Shown piece by piece: positions 10,740-23,399 of a DNA stretch of 64,000 bases (position 1 is the first letter of the stretch; each line of letters opens with the position of its first letter). This DNA comes from Augochlora pura (Eukaryota; Arthropoda; Insecta; Hymenoptera; Halictidae): positions 8,742,001 to 8,806,000 of the forward strand of contig NC_135772.1 of assembly GCF_028453695.1 (NCBI RefSeq), in the 5' to 3' direction. The position numbers were made by a program, and so were the translations under genes. The notes under the pieces are model-generated. The model had not been told where the DNA came from and searched no databases. It saw nothing but the letters and a program-made list of their open reading frames with translations.

Positions 10740-13146
10740 TAATCAACATTTAAAGGCTTAAATCAACTGGATATGATTTAGCATCTCGTAGTGCGCGTGG
10801 AATTGCACGCCAAAATGCGTGACACGCGTTTCAGCGTTCCAAATAATGCTGGCGCATTGAGATGCGCAAAATATCTCTTGATGAATGTTCGAACAATTAT
10901 CGCGGCGATAATATCGCTCTATACTGAAAAATTCGCGAGTTAATGCTAGTCCTAGTTAAAAGCAGCGATCGCCAAATAGTAGACCATGGTTACTCCGCTT
11001 CACACTGAATTATTCAAGCATTAACCGACTTTCGTGTCGGCTTGATTCAGAATTTCGATTCATCAGAACGAAGAGGGAACGATTACGCATTAAAATTACC
11101 ATTCATCGACCCTCAATGGAGTACGCCGGGGCTCTCGAAGATTTGCTTTCGGAATACCGTAGGCACAGCTACGTATTTTCCGCAAGAATTCACCTGATAG
11201 GTTGGAAAGGATCGTCCCGGGAATTAGCTGCGAGCATATATCTCTCTAAAAGCTCTCGAGTGCCGTAGGACACTGTTGTCGAGCACCTACAAGGAGAAAA
11301 TGCATTTCACCGTTCCCCCGCGCCATTGTATTTTCCTTTTATATTGTTCCGTATCGTGTTGTCTTTTTCCGTGGCTGGCACTCGCATAAGTAACGATCAC
11401 CGGTCGTAGTTCTTGTTTATTTTAAAATACGTCGACCGCCGACCGAGCAATAATTTCATTTTACACGCCGGAAAGGGTGGTAGTCGTACTCAAGCTAGGT
11501 TAACTATGAATATGCACTTCCAGGGAGCTGTGGAAAGCGACGGGCCACCGGGTAGCAAAGTCCCTGCCATTTATTCTAGCCACGGCGTCATTTAATATTC
11601 TGAAAATATACAGAGAGTCCACGAAGCGTTTGATCAAATATTATCAGCGTAGAATGGCCGCGGTTCCCGTGCGAATAAAAGTTTGCGAACAAAGAGCCAG
11701 CCCTTCGAAACTTTCTCTCTGTTATATTTCGAAATCAAGGCACAAAATTTGAATTACAGATTGCAATGAAGAATGCCGGCAGTTTGTCGTCCCGTCGTAC
11801 TTTGTTGCATCTTCATGAATGCTAATTCTCGGTGATGACATTGAATGATTACGCAACAACATGCACAACGGTACGGCATTGTTTAGTTTTGTTCGAGGTA
11901 GACTGTAAATTTTATGCATTCGCGATGAGAATGTATAAATAGAATACGAAACTGAACAATTTTTAAACATCGATACATTATTTTGAATCTGTTTAAAAAG
12001 TTAATTATTTCCTCGTAAACTGCCGGCTGGTTGTAATCGAGGTGGAACATTTTCACCTTCCATAAAGATCTGCATTCTAATTATGAATCTTATTACGGGA
12101 CCTTATTGCTGGAAATGTAGAAGTTCTAATGAAGTTCGCCAACTAGTAATCACAAGTTTTTAAGTTACTGGCTAACTTCTATTTGAATAGAAACAGTGAT
12201 ATCTTCGCTTTATTGGATTATAAAATTGAATACTGACGTGTCGCACTGTTTTAAAGGTTTTTATTCTATTTACTGCTATCAAAAATAAACTATTATGAGA
12301 ATGTTGTAATTTGACATATTGATCAATAACTGAAAGCTGGTTGAAGGCTAGATTACTATAATTCTTATTTTTGTTTATTTAATACTAAACCTACCATGCC
12401 AGTCAAAACAATCGGTTTCATATTGTCTCTCCTAAGATTGAAATATGATGATACTTTTACAGAAAATAATTCAATCTTAATTCAAATATAAATTATGATT
12501 ATTTATTTTCGTTGACTGTTATTTATGGAACATAATCTTATGTAGGACATATTTCACTCAAAAGTTATTAAGAAAACAATATGCTATATTCCGTTTTAAT
12601 TGTATCTTTCTTCGGGCGGAACCGATCAAATTGATACACGTCAAACAATTTCACGTTGCACTCTCAAAAGGAACATCTTTCGCATTGTTATGTTTCAATT
12701 ATACTTATTCCTTTGACAACTACGTGCAGATGTATATCTTTCCATTAAAATGAAACGTTTGAAGTTGTCAGCTTGTTTTTCAATATTTCGTGATGGGAGG
12801 TTAAAGTTGATTTTGTGCTTTGAAACATTTTTTGCAGTAAATTTCGTTTTCACATTAATTACTTAATAGAGCATGATAGTATTGTGGAGTAAATTAAAGA
12901 GCGGTATATAGCGTAATAATAGCAGATATTGATTCAGGTAACGTAAACTATGATAAAACTGATTTTTTGCAGTTTCATAAATCGTAGTAATTATAAATAA
13001 TTCTTGAATTCTCTGCCATGTTATGTTACAAACACTCTTAAATATCTTTCCATTATACTTTACTAACGAAAAATTCTCCCTACATCAAATAAAAATGAGT
13101 TATAGCTTTTCAATTTTGAGTGAAACTAATAGTAATTCAGACCCAG
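10740..13146. other. no gene seen; one lone TTAA-type terminus
   Basis: The only recognisable item is at 12379-12382, where TTAA is followed by TACTAAACCTACCATGCC. This resembles the left end of the element at 23051 (CACTAAACCTACCAAG). No right end was found. A slightly GC-richer stretch at 11020-11720 has unremarkable short frames. Confidence 0.5.
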
Positions 13147-14109
13147 GAAAATTAAAAAAAAAGACTTGCACGAATGGTCAAATAAGATGGATTTAAATTT
13201 TCGTCTATAAAGACTCAAGAAATTATATTTAGCATGAAAACAAGCCAACTATATACCCCAAAAATCCTTATGAATGGTATAGAAATTAAATTTATGGACA
13301 CCATCAGAATACTGGGACTGCTCTTTGACAGGAAACTAACCTGGACCACTCATGTCAAATAATTGAAGGAACCATGCCTGAGAAGATTAAATTTAATAAA
13401 ATCTCTAGCCAATAACAATTGGGGATCAGATCAGGGGACGCTCCTTAAAACCTATCGTGCTCTAATTTTACCTAAAATAGATTATGGAGCTATTCTTTAT
13501 AATTCAGCTAAACTCAGAGTATTACAACTCCATGAACCCATACATGACGCTGCATTGAGATTAGCCACAGGGCTATACCGTACTTGCCCAATAAGTGGTA
13601 TTTTATTTGAAGCTAAAGAGATATTGCTTGACCAAAGAAGGAGATTATTATACGTTTCATATGCCTTGAAAATATCCTCTGCACCTAACAACCCCACCTT
13701 TAATTACATCTTTAAAAACAAGTTCAATAACCTATATTCCAAAAAAATGTATCTACCGGTCCCTCCTTATATTAAAATCAATGAACTCCTATCCTCCTCT
13801 CCATTAAAAAATATCCCAATCATGGAACGCAAACAGGAAACAATAGCCCCTTGGACCATCTGAACACCTCAAATTGATATAGATTTAGCCGACTCTGCAA
13901 AGGATACAAGGAGTAGTCAGAAACACATTATCAAATTTTTAGAACTCTATAGCAATAAATATCTCCACCATAATAAACTGTACACAGACGCCTCAAAATC
14001 AGATCATGGAGTAGGTTACGCCATCGTCATGGGAAACAAGACATTTAAACATCGTCCTCCTAACCAAACGTCTATTTTCTCTGCAGAAGCCTATGCAATA
14101 TATGACGCG
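13147..14109 (+). pseudogene. LINE fragment A: end of reverse transcriptase into RNase H
   Basis: The frame reads LHEWSNKMDLNF, then the thumb-region motif RILGLLFDRKLTWTTHV (about 13305-13355), then RALILPKIDYGAILY, DAALRLATGLYRTCP and, after a linker, the start of RNase H (YTDASKSDHGVGYA near 13985; SAEAYAIYDA ending at 14109). The reverse transcriptase catalytic core lies further 5' and is absent. There are in-frame stops at TAA (about 13360) and TGA (13861-13863). At 14109 the homology to copy B ends abruptly. RNase H after the reverse transcriptase places the element in the I-type group of non-LTR retrotransposons. The exact clade is not determined. Confidence 0.9.
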
Positions 14110-16870
14110 GAAAATGTTAGTTTTCGTTCAACGAATACTAGGATCAAGTTTGACCTCAATAGCAAAAACCAGAAATTTAACGTTGAAAAGTTTTAAACAA
14201 CGTGAATGTATTTGAATACGTAGAGATTGGGAAGCAAATAAAAACGGTGATATATTCAGATTCATAAAAAGGAACTGCCCGGTTCTACCATATATACCTT
14301 CCCTTTATTTGAAATATATCTATGAAACTTTTGCGAAGTATAAAAAATATTATAATGCAAATTGAGAAAAATATTTTTTGCGTTGCACCGTGTATGTTGT
14401 AGTATATTCTACAAATGCAAAGCGTTAAACATTTAAACTTACGTGTTTGGAACAGTACATTTTATTAGAAATCCATAAAAATAAGTAACTAATCGTATAC
14501 AGTAATTTCTCTCAGGACTCAAGCTTCAAATAACTGTACCGCCGCTTCCGAAATTACTGTATTTTGACACCGCAAGCTCAAAACTGATCTTTCCACATTG
14601 AAATTTCATATAAATCCGAATGTCCACCAGGAAACAGCTTATCCAAATTAATTGTATGTATTTCGTGAATGTAAAAGCTCCAATCTTCAAAAGTACTATT
14701 GTGAGAAATAATCACAAACGAAAGGAAACGAACAAAATTTGAAACTCGTCGTCCAAACTTCTTCAAGAAGACTGTTCGATTCCCACAAGATAAAAGTCGA
14801 TGGCTTCTCCTTACTCAGGGTCACTTTTAAGAACAATCACAGTCAGCTGCAACCCAGCTGTGAAAACATTATAAATCGCGCCTTTCCGATGAGTAAACCT
14901 TAACCGTTCCAAGAAGAAACTAAATAGCCAAAGACACCAGAAGTACCACAAATCAATCCGCACTACCTTCACGCCGGGGACCGCTCGTGAGGTACTTGAG
15001 GGTCCCGGAATCGGACGCAGAGGGCCATATGATCCCAATAAACAACGGCTAAGGTTTCGTCGCGTGCGTCTCATGCGCTAAGAAAAGGTTTACCATCGGT
15101 CCACACAAAGGGATAAATTTTCCCCCAAAACAGGCCCTGAGTGGGAGAAGCACGTCGTCGACTTCGAAACCCTGGAGAACGGCACCAAGCAGAATATATC
15201 TAGAGACCGTCGAGCAAACAGCTAAAAAACGCGCAGAATCATATACCAACGGATCAGATCAAGGAACTTGTAAACGCGCCTCTTATAAACGCTACAGTCA
15301 AACGCGCCTTTTACCTTCCGCTACATCCACTGTTTCGGGACAATCAATCACCCAAGGTTAATTCGGCCGGTGATCACGGTGTAAACAATAAACATATAAG
15401 TAGACTAAACGTCTTGCTTCATTTACACCCAAATCAGTATAAAAATCAGTATAAAAAACAAAGACCATAAACAGCACTATATCAAGTTGCAACAAAGGTA
15501 TCATTTCGAGCGTCCTAATATGCTAAACTTGTACTTACACAAACACCTACGCAACAAAGAGAACCGACGACTTGCAAACTTTGCAAAATCCACCTGGGGG
15601 CAGAATACATCATCTTCTATGCACCAACGAAAGGAAAAACCACAACGTAATACTCACCTTAACCGCCATCCTAAAAGACAACTCACGCCAGTGACGTGAA
15701 TAGACATAGTATATCATAGTATATGTTTCGTTTGTGTCTCGCATACAAGCGTGTATTAATTCGTTATATATGGATTATTTCTGACGATCATACTTGTATG
15801 TTTAAAAACTACACAAGTGTACTCCGTGTACGTATACAGTTTTAAAAATGCAGTTTCAAACTGCATCATTCAGTTTCGAGTTTGCACTATCTTTCGAGTA
15901 CACAATGTATAGTGTCGTTCACTATTGCTATGTATTTTTAGTAAAATGTGATGTTCCAAACACATTCCGCTATCCATTTGTGGAATGTAGTCTATAAACA
16001 GTGCAACGCAAAAAGCATTTCTCATAATTTGCACATGAAACATTTTAACGGTGTCCAACCCTCCCATACCATCGGTGGAACTTAATGCAAAATTAGTCGA
16101 GCATTTTCACCGGAATTTCAGTATGCCCGGTTCAAACAATGTCGATTCATCGTGAATTTTGAACACTCGGGGCAATGTTTGAACGAGCCCCTGATCCGTG
16201 TAATCGTCGGTTGAGCATGTAAACAGTGGCTAATGATCGACAAGTAGTGAAGACGACGTTTGTGGATGCCGCTTTAATCGGTTCGAGTTGGTTGTGTCAG
16301 TCTAAAATGAACATCATAATTGCAGGTGTCTGCGGTTCTTACGGTTTATCACCATCGCGCGAACGGAGGGTAAATTTCGTGGCGTTACGTAACAGGGATC
16401 GAATCAAGGCCGTAGTTACTTTTGCAATCCGCCATTTTGCTGTAAGAAGGGTAGGCCCGCGTTTACATTCGCCGAAGCCGCCCGAAATTCTGGGTCACGC
16501 GTGTACGCCGCGCCTCCTTTGACTAGCGAGTCGTAAACATACAATTTGCTGCTCGAGGGTTCGAGGAAGTCGGACAGCCTATTTCGTCAGTTAGTGAAAA
16601 CAAATTTCAACCGGCAACTAAATAGTTTCAATTTTCATCGGTGGGGAAAGGTCGCGGACAACCCACCGATTCACTTTTCGTTTGACCAGCGAAGCGTGCG
16701 AGCAACAAAATCACACGTTTCCGTTGCTCTTCTCCAATCGTATGTACACTAAAATACAAAATTATCGGCGGAGAGCGATCTTTGATAAAAATCTATCTCT
16801 GAATGAAAATATATTCCTTGATTCAGTAGGATTAATAAGTCGAAAACAACGTAACGATACACTTTGTCAG
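14110..16870. other. unassigned DNA, GC-richer at about 14800-15720
   Basis: No recognisable protein. Minus-strand frames of 62-87 codons at 14.6-15.25 kb match nothing I know. Around 15380 the sequence has AATAAA inside a run resembling a polyadenylation region. An old LTR is possible, but I found no TG...CA ends with a target duplication. GC-richer sequence at 16210-16520 is likewise unassigned. Confidence 0.4.
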
Positions 16871-17259
16871 TTAGGTGTAGAGGATATTTTCATGGCATAG
16901 ACGTATGTATAATAATCTCCTTTGGTTAAGCGGCATCTCTTTAGCTTCAAATAAAATACCGTTCGTTGGGCAAGTACGGTATAGCCCTGTGGCTAATCTC
17001 CATCCAGCGTTATGTACGGGTTCAAGGAGTTGTAATACTCTGAGTTTAGCTGAATTATAAATAATTGTTCCATAATTTATTTCAGATAAATTAGAGCACG
17101 ATAGGTATTAAGGAGCGCCTCCTGATCTGATCCCAAGTTATTATTCGCTAGAGATTTTATTACATTTAATGTTCTCAGGCATGATTTCTTCAAGTATTTG
17201 ATATGGGTGGTCCAGGTTAGTTTCCTATCAAAGAGCAGTCCGAGTATTCTGATGGTGTC
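16871..17259 (-). pseudogene. LINE fragment C (same family as A and B)
   Basis: Reverse-complement match to 13300-13685 of copy A. It runs from the GGACACCATCAGAATACT region (right edge, about 17259) through CACAGGGCTATACCGTACTT (about 16975-16994) to CCTCTACACCTAA (left edge, about 16871). It encodes only the thumb and the region after the reverse transcriptase, with stops and small indels. It is truncated at both ends. Confidence 0.88.
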
Positions 17260-18556
17260 TCATTCATTTTTGTTATGGAAACTTTAGTAACTATTTGTAT
17301 TTGCGTCACGAATTTCAGGAAAACACGTTTCCAGTGTAACTATTCTAAACAACTTTTGTCGATATACTAGGAGGTACACGAATTCGTACAATATAATAGT
17401 GCAGAATGAAACTGCAATGCTCTCTGACTCATGAAATATTCGATGAGAGAGGGAGGATTGACGGTGGATTCACTGAATATACAATTTCAATCTTGATTAG
17501 TTTTTGCAATATTAATGAGGAATTAATTTTATCCTCGATAAAAAAATATCGACTTTTTATTACTTTTGTTTAATTCATTAAAATAATTAACCAAACTGAA
17601 AGTTTGAACATGCTCTTTTGTTATACATTCATTATTTCCCCATCGGGTAATAAAAAATCCATTATTCTAATGGAGTTTTTGACTACACTCCAACTATTGT
17701 CTGAACATTTGGTAATAAGAAGACAACTGCGCAATCTAGTATCTTAACTGTAGTGAACATGCAGTAAAAATTCCAAATAAACAGGTCCAAATATTTTAAA
17801 GCAATATAGTCTATACTTTTTAGTAAATCGATATGAAAATACGTGTGCAATTTAATAAAATTATGTAATAAAAAACATATACAAAATTTCGGACTATTTA
17901 ACTTAATGGGTTCTCATATAAGAAGGAACCAGTAATTCTTGATTAATGAAATATTATCTGTACTAATACTATGATTTTCCACCTTCGAAAATTTCAAGTC
18001 ACTGTATTCTGTGGATTATACCGCGTTATATTTCGGACTGATATTACATTGTTACACAAGTCAGCCTAATGAGTTGTACGCGTTGCACTCTCGAATCGAA
18101 TTGAATCCGTTTCATAGCAAAACTCAACGGATTAGTTTAGCTTCGTCGAAGTTTTATTACAATGTCCCACTCGAATTCGTCTTTTCCAACGTATAGTTTG
18201 AGAGTGAAGCCCAAGATTAGAGTAGCAAGTTGGGTTGGTTTGGAGATCATGCGCGACAATAAAATTTTACAACTTTGGCAGTTGGCGATACTCCAGCATG
18301 AAAATGTCGGGTTAAACACACCTCTTGCAGATGTTGCAGAAAATGTTTGATCGTATTCTTCCTTGCAGGTATTTCTGAATTTCATCGAATTTCAACAAAC
18401 ATAACGATGATTTCCAGGGTTCGAATATGGATTCGTATTTGTAATTCGTAGCTGAGTAAACAATTGAAATTATCAGTTGTGAATAGAGATTTGCTACAAA
18501 GTATATAGAGTACAAATAAGGAATAAAATTAAGTAGAGACTTACCTACTATAATTA
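17260..18556. other. no gene seen
   Basis: AT-rich with short overlapping frames on both strands near 18.1-18.4 kb, none recognisable. Confidence 0.5.
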
Positions 18557-18558
18557 TT

Positions 18559-18922
18559 CAGTGTGTTCCAAAAGTCACTCGCAATATGGAAATGAGTGGT
18601 TCCTGAAGTTATCTGAAGTAACTTTTTCCTTAGCATAAATTCAATCCGCGACATTGTTTACGAGTTATTAACGAAAAACAGTGACGAATGAAAAGCGAGA
18701 TCAGCTGACGCGAAGTAGCCAAGCCAATCAGCGGAACTGGACATCGTCCGCTCGTTGGGTCAGCCGCGTCGCTTCAGTTACTTTTGCCATTGATTGGTCA
18801 CTGATTTTCGTTAATAACTCGTTAACGATGCCTCGCGGAAAACTCTTGTACAGGAAAAAGTTACTTCAAATGGCTTCAACAACTTCTCATTTCCCCATTA
18901 CGAGTTATTTTGGGACATCGTG
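18559..18922. mobile_element. fold-back MITE with about 170-bp inverted arms, Tc1-type ends
   Basis: The left end begins CAGTGTGTTCCAAAAGTCAC. The right end, inverted, begins CACGATGTCCCAAAATAAC. The arms stay similar over about 170 bp; both contain GTAACTTTTTCCT, then ACGAGTTATTAACGAAAA, then CAGTGAC. A diverged copy lies at about 25830-26110, and an isolated related end (CAGTGTGTTCGGAAAGTC) is at 53158. No coding capacity. Confidence 0.8.
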
Positions 18923-18936
18923 TATAGTAAAATTAA

Positions 18937-19565
18937 CCCTTAGCGCTCCGCACGTTTTTGTACCACTGCCTACCAGCAACTCCGGCACATTTTCGCAGCG
19001 GAACGAGTTGTGAAGAAGGAGTCTTATTTTAAGTGAGAAGAATTACACGTGCTTGTGAATGTTTTTGATTTTATTTATTTTATACATTTGCACCTTCTTC
19101 TTGTAAATAAAATGTAAATTTTAAATTTTTTAATTCACCATGCTGTGATATCTTTCTAAACAATCTCCCATGTGCATTCTGGGTTTACTTGAGTAAGAGT
19201 CACAGTATTCACTTGTTTGACATCTGCCATTCCTTTGTTTCCTTATAGAGCACACAACATAGTCCATCTTTAGACCTTTCCCCATTATGTGCAGTTTTCC
19301 GTTTAGTCTGATTTCAGAAATTGATGTAGAAACTCTTGTTCTCTCCTGACGAAAATCTCCTACGAGTTGATCGACTAAAATTTTCCTGTACTTTAAATGC
19401 ATGTCAGTGCTTTCTCATTTCTATTGTGCTGTACAGTTTTGTACAAGATGTATGAAATAATTATTGACATCTCCATTTCCCAAAAGAATAATTGGGGCAC
19501 GTTTTAACTACAGATAACAATTGCTAACGCTGGGCTCCGGAGCGGAGCCAACGGAGCGCTAAGGG
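18937..19565 (-). mobile_element. piggyBac-type element, internally deleted, keeps transposase C-terminus
   Basis: TTAA at 18933-18936 and 19566-19569 bounds perfect 14-bp terminal repeats (CCCTTAGCGCTCCG). The right end has a palindrome GCTCC-N5-GGAGC (19534-19548) centred 25 nt from the terminus. At 629 bp it is far too short for a full transposase gene. The remaining frame (19130-19402) is the C-terminal cysteine-rich domain. Confidence 0.93.
19130..19402 (-). pseudogene. piggyBac-type transposase, C-terminal cysteine-rich domain only
   Basis: A 90-codon frame ends at the TAA at 19132-19130. It shows the hallmark C-terminal arrangement of piggyBac transposases: YRKILVDQLVGDFR, then RLNGKLHIM, then a zinc-binding-like tail with YVVC, TSEYCDSY, KPRMHMGDC and LERYH. 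The second cysteine expected in the central CxxC pair is Tyr (CDSY), so zinc binding may be impaired. All of the N-terminal and catalytic (DDD) part is missing, although the element still has both ends. In the moth piggyBac transposase this domain contacts the subterminal palindrome. Whether any protein is made here is unknown. The ATG at 19402 need not be a real start. Confidence 0.85.
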
Positions 19566-19569
19566 TTAA

Positions 19570-21494
19570 GATTGCAGACTTAATTATGTGGCGTATTTAG
19601 TTCGAAGAATTATCTCTCTTATATACCCACGAAAAAATACTGTGTCATTTAACAACTCCAGTTCGGACGTACAAAAGACTAGGAAATGGAATAAGCATGG
19701 AATCACTAGCCTAGTTTAAATATATTCTCTTCGAAATACCACAACTAATTTCCAGCGATACGTCTGTTACTTCATGGTTTGATAAGTACATAGCCATTTT
19801 TTCTGATACGTGCAGAATGCAGAGTGTGTTTGCGAGAGAAATTAATAAAAACATACGTCGAGCGTGAATTGCTCATTCAATATCTTCGATCGAAATTGTG
19901 ACGCAAAAGTGAGAATGCTCGGAATGTTCAATGCGGACGATTCTCTCGCGGCTGTTATCAAAGTGATCAAAGTCAGCAGAGAGGTATCGTAATTAAAATA
20001 GATAATCAGATGGACTCTTACAGAGTCTTGTCTCCGTATTTTCATTAGTAAACGCTGAAATCAACGGAAAACAAATAAATTTATTTGAACTATCAAACAC
20101 TTCCAAGAAGGTTACTAACCAACAATTTTCTTCGTGGAACCCACAGCCTTAACCTATACACTGCAGTATTAAGTCGCGCGATCCTGATGACAAATTAATG
20201 TTTCTTCTTCGTGACATTAAGCGCCAACTAAATCCCTCTTGAGCTGAAACTATTGCTTTTTTACGGGTATGTGAAAAAATGTCGAGGTAAATACCTGAAT
20301 TTGCACCATACCGTGTTTCATAATTACAGCGACGAAATAAACTTTACGGCGATATAAAGAAACGTTTGGTTTAGCAATCATTGCAAATAACACTCAACGT
20401 AGTAAAATTGTTGCTACCAATCAGACTGATATAAATACTGTGTCACGAATTTCGGGATTCTTATCATTGTGAACACATTCTTTATTGAATAATTTTGTAA
20501 AACAATGCGTACAGTGCACAAGCTTCTTTTCTCGTAACGGTCATCAAATGTGAAATTAATGAAAATTACATGAGAAATTAAACTTATCTGTTTTCATTAC
20601 ATATTTCATAAAATACAATTGCAATTCCATATTAATTGCTGTATCAAGTTTCTGTCTAAAATTAAAATTTAATAAAAGTTAATGAGTCTTCTGTAGAATG
20701 CTTCGCATCCGACGGAATTCATTTCCGGACTATAAACAGGTGTCTTTGAATCAACTTTAATAGTCATACTTTCCTGCAAAATGATAGGGATAATTTAATG
20801 TTTTATTTTAAATACATATGTCTGCAAGACTGAAAAGAATATCATTTGAAATTATGAATGCTTAACAGATAAAATCGAGTATGAAAATGTTACTTCAGTG
20901 TATTATTTATGATAGGTTCACTACCATTTCAAGATGAAATGATATTCTACGTTGAAGCTGTTATTTATCAGTTCCTCAAGTTCATTCTTATAAATAATCA
21001 TTAATCATCATTATATCATATCATTGATTATATATCAATAATCATTATCATAAATACAAAAACAATTACGTAATTTGTTAAAACTAATTTTTTCGCGAGA
21101 AAACTAATCAAATGTCTAATCATACATATTTGTTGCAAGAAAGTAAGGTGATTTTTTAGCCGATGGAACGATAAAACTACTATTTTAAAAAATGTCTCGT
21201 TAGCGCTAAATTCTCGTGACATTTTGACATTTTATGAAGCAGCGTTCGTGAGTTTCACATGTGCCGTTATTTTCGTTGACGGATTCATTTGTTTGAAATG
21301 CGTGCTTCGAGCAAACATTTCTAAGAGACTGTAGAATCAACGCTAGAGATGTGGTACAGGAACCCGATGTAAAACATCCAATTCTTTTATACACAAAAAT
21401 AGGTCATCAGATGCCTATTACCATTTCCGTGTTGTGGTCATCGTTACCAACATTTCAGGAAATTAAGCTTCTTCGTGAGATCGAGGATTACGTA
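19570..21494. other. no gene seen
   Basis: AT-rich. Short frames only. Confidence 0.55.
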
Positions 21495-21590
21495 CAATCA
21501 GTCCCATAAATATTCGTACCCTCCTTGCTTATAAGAGAAAACTGTTGAAATCAAGGGATGCATGTAAAATTTTGCAATAAACTTGTGAAA
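21495..21590 (+). repeat. solitary outer terminal repeat of the chimeric Tc1 family
   Basis: Begins CAATCAGTCCCATAAATATT after a TA and matches the outer left repeat at 22286 over about 90 bp (CTTATAAGAGAAAACTGTTG, then AATTTTGCAATAAACTT). No partner right end is assigned. Confidence 0.8.
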
Positions 21591-21620
21591 TACAATTTAA
21601 ATACATGTATTTTGTCAAAT

Positions 21621-22285
21621 ACAATTTATTAATGGCAATTTACCATTGGCAAATCTATACAGTATCCTAATTATACCATAATAATTTAAAGCTCTTTTAC
21701 TATTTTTCTAACAAAATCTGCAATTTTGCAATTTTGCAATTTCAAGTTTCAAGCAATTTTCAATTCAAATTTTATAATAAAAACTTATAATAAGTTTTTG
21801 CTCGCAACTAATATTATTTAATTAATAAAATCCGAAACTCAACCTATTAGTAGAAATTAATGTTATGCGTAGCTCGACATCTGAATGAACAACTTTTAAT
21901 AAAATTTCGAACAGTATGACTATGAATAACGCTAACTTTTTGAGGTGGGCTCAAATATATCCCGCCATGCGTAAAGAGTTAATCTTTTGCACTCGGCGCC
22001 ATCATGGATGTTATCTACCAGTGCTTATAAACATTTATATTATTATATAGTATACAATATATATGTAAATATGTATATGTATATACATAATATTGTTGTA
22101 ATAATATTCGATTTATATGAATTTGTAAACATCGAGAAATAGTTGCAAATCGCTAATAAACTTTAATGTTTAGTCATATACTAGAATTACGATGTCCCCT
22201 GGGAGGAGACAACCGAGTGCAATGGGTTAATGGAACAAGTGAAATTTTTTAGAAAGGTCTACAGTCTAGAGTTAGATCGGTGATA
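21621..22285 (+). repeat. dispersed repeat R1, copy interrupted by a TTAA element
   Basis: 21621-21982 and 22227-22285 together match, in inverted orientation, 27293-27681. The interruption at 21983-22226 is a TTAA-flanked element absent from the 27-kb copy. The last 60 bp (GGAACAAGTGAAATTTTTTA onward) recur at 41424-41485, again directly before a chimeric Tc1 element. This copy also has a 9-bp triplication (GCAATTTT) near 21719 that the 27-kb copy lacks. Confidence 0.85.
21983..22226. mobile_element. TTAA-flanked piggyBac-type MITE (GCACTCGG family)
   Basis: TTAA at 21979-21982 and 22227-22230. Ends are TCTTTTGCACTCGGCGCC and, inverted, CCCATTGCACTCGGTTG. Right-end palindrome TGTCTCC-N5-GGGGACA at 22193-22211, centred 25 nt from the terminus. 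A sister copy is at 36315-36541. The pre-insertion site survives at 27344-27347. The 244-bp interior is non-coding. Confidence 0.95.
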
Positions 22286-22399
22286 CAGTCAGTCCCATAA
22301 GTATTCGTACCCTCCTTGCTTATAAGACAAAACTGTTGGAAGCAAGGGACACATGTGAAATTTTGCAATAAACTTTTTATTATCTTCTTTAATATTTTT

Positions 22400-22917
22400 G
22401 GAGAAAGCCTAATACAGAACTAGAATTAAAAAATGTACAACCAACTGTAATGCGCGGCGGAGGCTCCGTGACGGTGTGGGCCTTTATGGCGGCATCCGGA
22501 GTGGGCAAACTTGTTTTTATCGATGGAATTATTGATAAGATATAGTATAAAAATATACTCGAAGAAAATCTGCACTCGAGTGCGATTAAGCTTGGTCTGG
22601 AAGATGACTACTATTTTCAACGCGACAACGACCCGTAGCATATTGCTCAGATTGTTCGTGAGTGGATACTTTACCACGTTCCCCACTTTTTACATACACC
22701 TCCTCAGAGTCCAGATACAAATCGTATAGAAAATTTATGGGCGGAAATAGATAAAAGAATACACGAGCATGAAATTTTCAATAAACAAATGCTAAAAATC
22801 AAAATTTTGGAAGTTTGGTATAGTATTGAACCAAATATCACATTAAAACTAGTAGAAAGTGTGCCAAATCGATTAAACGATATAATAAGTCATAAAGGTG
22901 GACCCACTAAATACTAG
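22400..22917 (+). pseudogene. Tc1 transposase, C-terminal half, captured in chimera copy 1
   Basis: The frame reads RKPNTELELKNVQ, MRGGGSVTVWAF, GKLVFIDGIIDKI, FQRDNDP, PQSPDTNRIENLWAE and ends SHKGGPTKY with a TAG at 22915-22917. The second catalytic Asp (QRDND) and the Glu (RIENLW) are present. The first Asp and the DNA-binding half are absent, deleted before this copy spread. There are in-frame TAG stops after DKI (about 22540) and in place of Lys in the DPKH motif (about 22637). The fusion point with the outer repeat is at about 22385-22395. Confidence 0.9.
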
Positions 22918-23050
22918 AAAATTAATATAAAGTAAAAATGCTACTGTAATATGCGATTTTTTGACAAAATCTACACTAGTACGAATACTATTGTATACTG
23001 TTATTATGTATTACGAGATGTAAAATCAATATATTTTTGTTATTAGTTAA

Positions 23051-23266
23051 CACTAAACCTACCAAGTCGGTCAAAATGGCCGATTCCACGCTTTTTCTTA
23101 TAAAATTGTTTAGATTATAAAGTCTTTTACATACGAAATTATTAAATGGATATCACGATTGAAATATAAATTATAATACAAATGGCAGAAAGTATAAATA
23201 AATCCAGTCTTGCCATTCTTCTAAAGTAAAACGCGTAGCCACTGTTCGAGCTTGATGGGTTTAATG
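23051..23266. mobile_element. TTAA-flanked piggyBac-type MITE inside chimera copy 1
   Basis: TTAA at 23047-23050 and 23267-23270. Ends are CACTAAACCTACCAAG and, inverted, CATTAAACCCATCAAG. Left-end palindrome TCGGTC-N5-GGCCGA at 23067-23083, centred exactly 25 nt from the terminus. The empty site is preserved in chimera copy 3 (TTAGTTAATCAATTTTG near 42476). 216 bp, non-coding. Related single ends occur at 12383 and 61512. Confidence 0.95.
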
Positions 23267-23399
23267 TTAATCAATTTTGTTATAATTTGGTGTAAATAAA
23301 CTTTATACATGTGCCCATTCATAATAAAAAGTATATTGCAAAATCTTACATGGGTCCCTTGATTTCAACACATTTTTCTTACTTATGGGATTGACTGTA

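Larger units (their letters stand above)
22286..23397 (+). mobile_element. chimeric Tc1-family element, copy 1
   Basis: Bounded by TA (22284-22285 and 23398-23399). The outer left repeat of about 96 bp starts CAGTCAGTCCCATAAGTATT. The outer right repeat, inverted, starts CAGTCAATCCCATAAGTA and lacks about 16 bp. Directly after the left repeat lies the 3' half of a Tc1 transposase gene, followed by that gene's own terminal repeat (ending at about 23003 with TACGAATACTATTGTATACTG), then about 300 bp of outer-element DNA containing an inserted TTAA MITE. Confidence 0.9.

Noticed and set aside
14800..15500. Solo LTR or exon candidate
   Set aside because: GC-richer with an AATAAA, but no termini, duplication or recognisable protein.
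21719..21750. Direct repeats GCAATTTT as a CRISPR-like array
   Set aside because: Only three contiguous 9-bp units without spacers. It is a simple slippage expansion absent from the paralogous copy.
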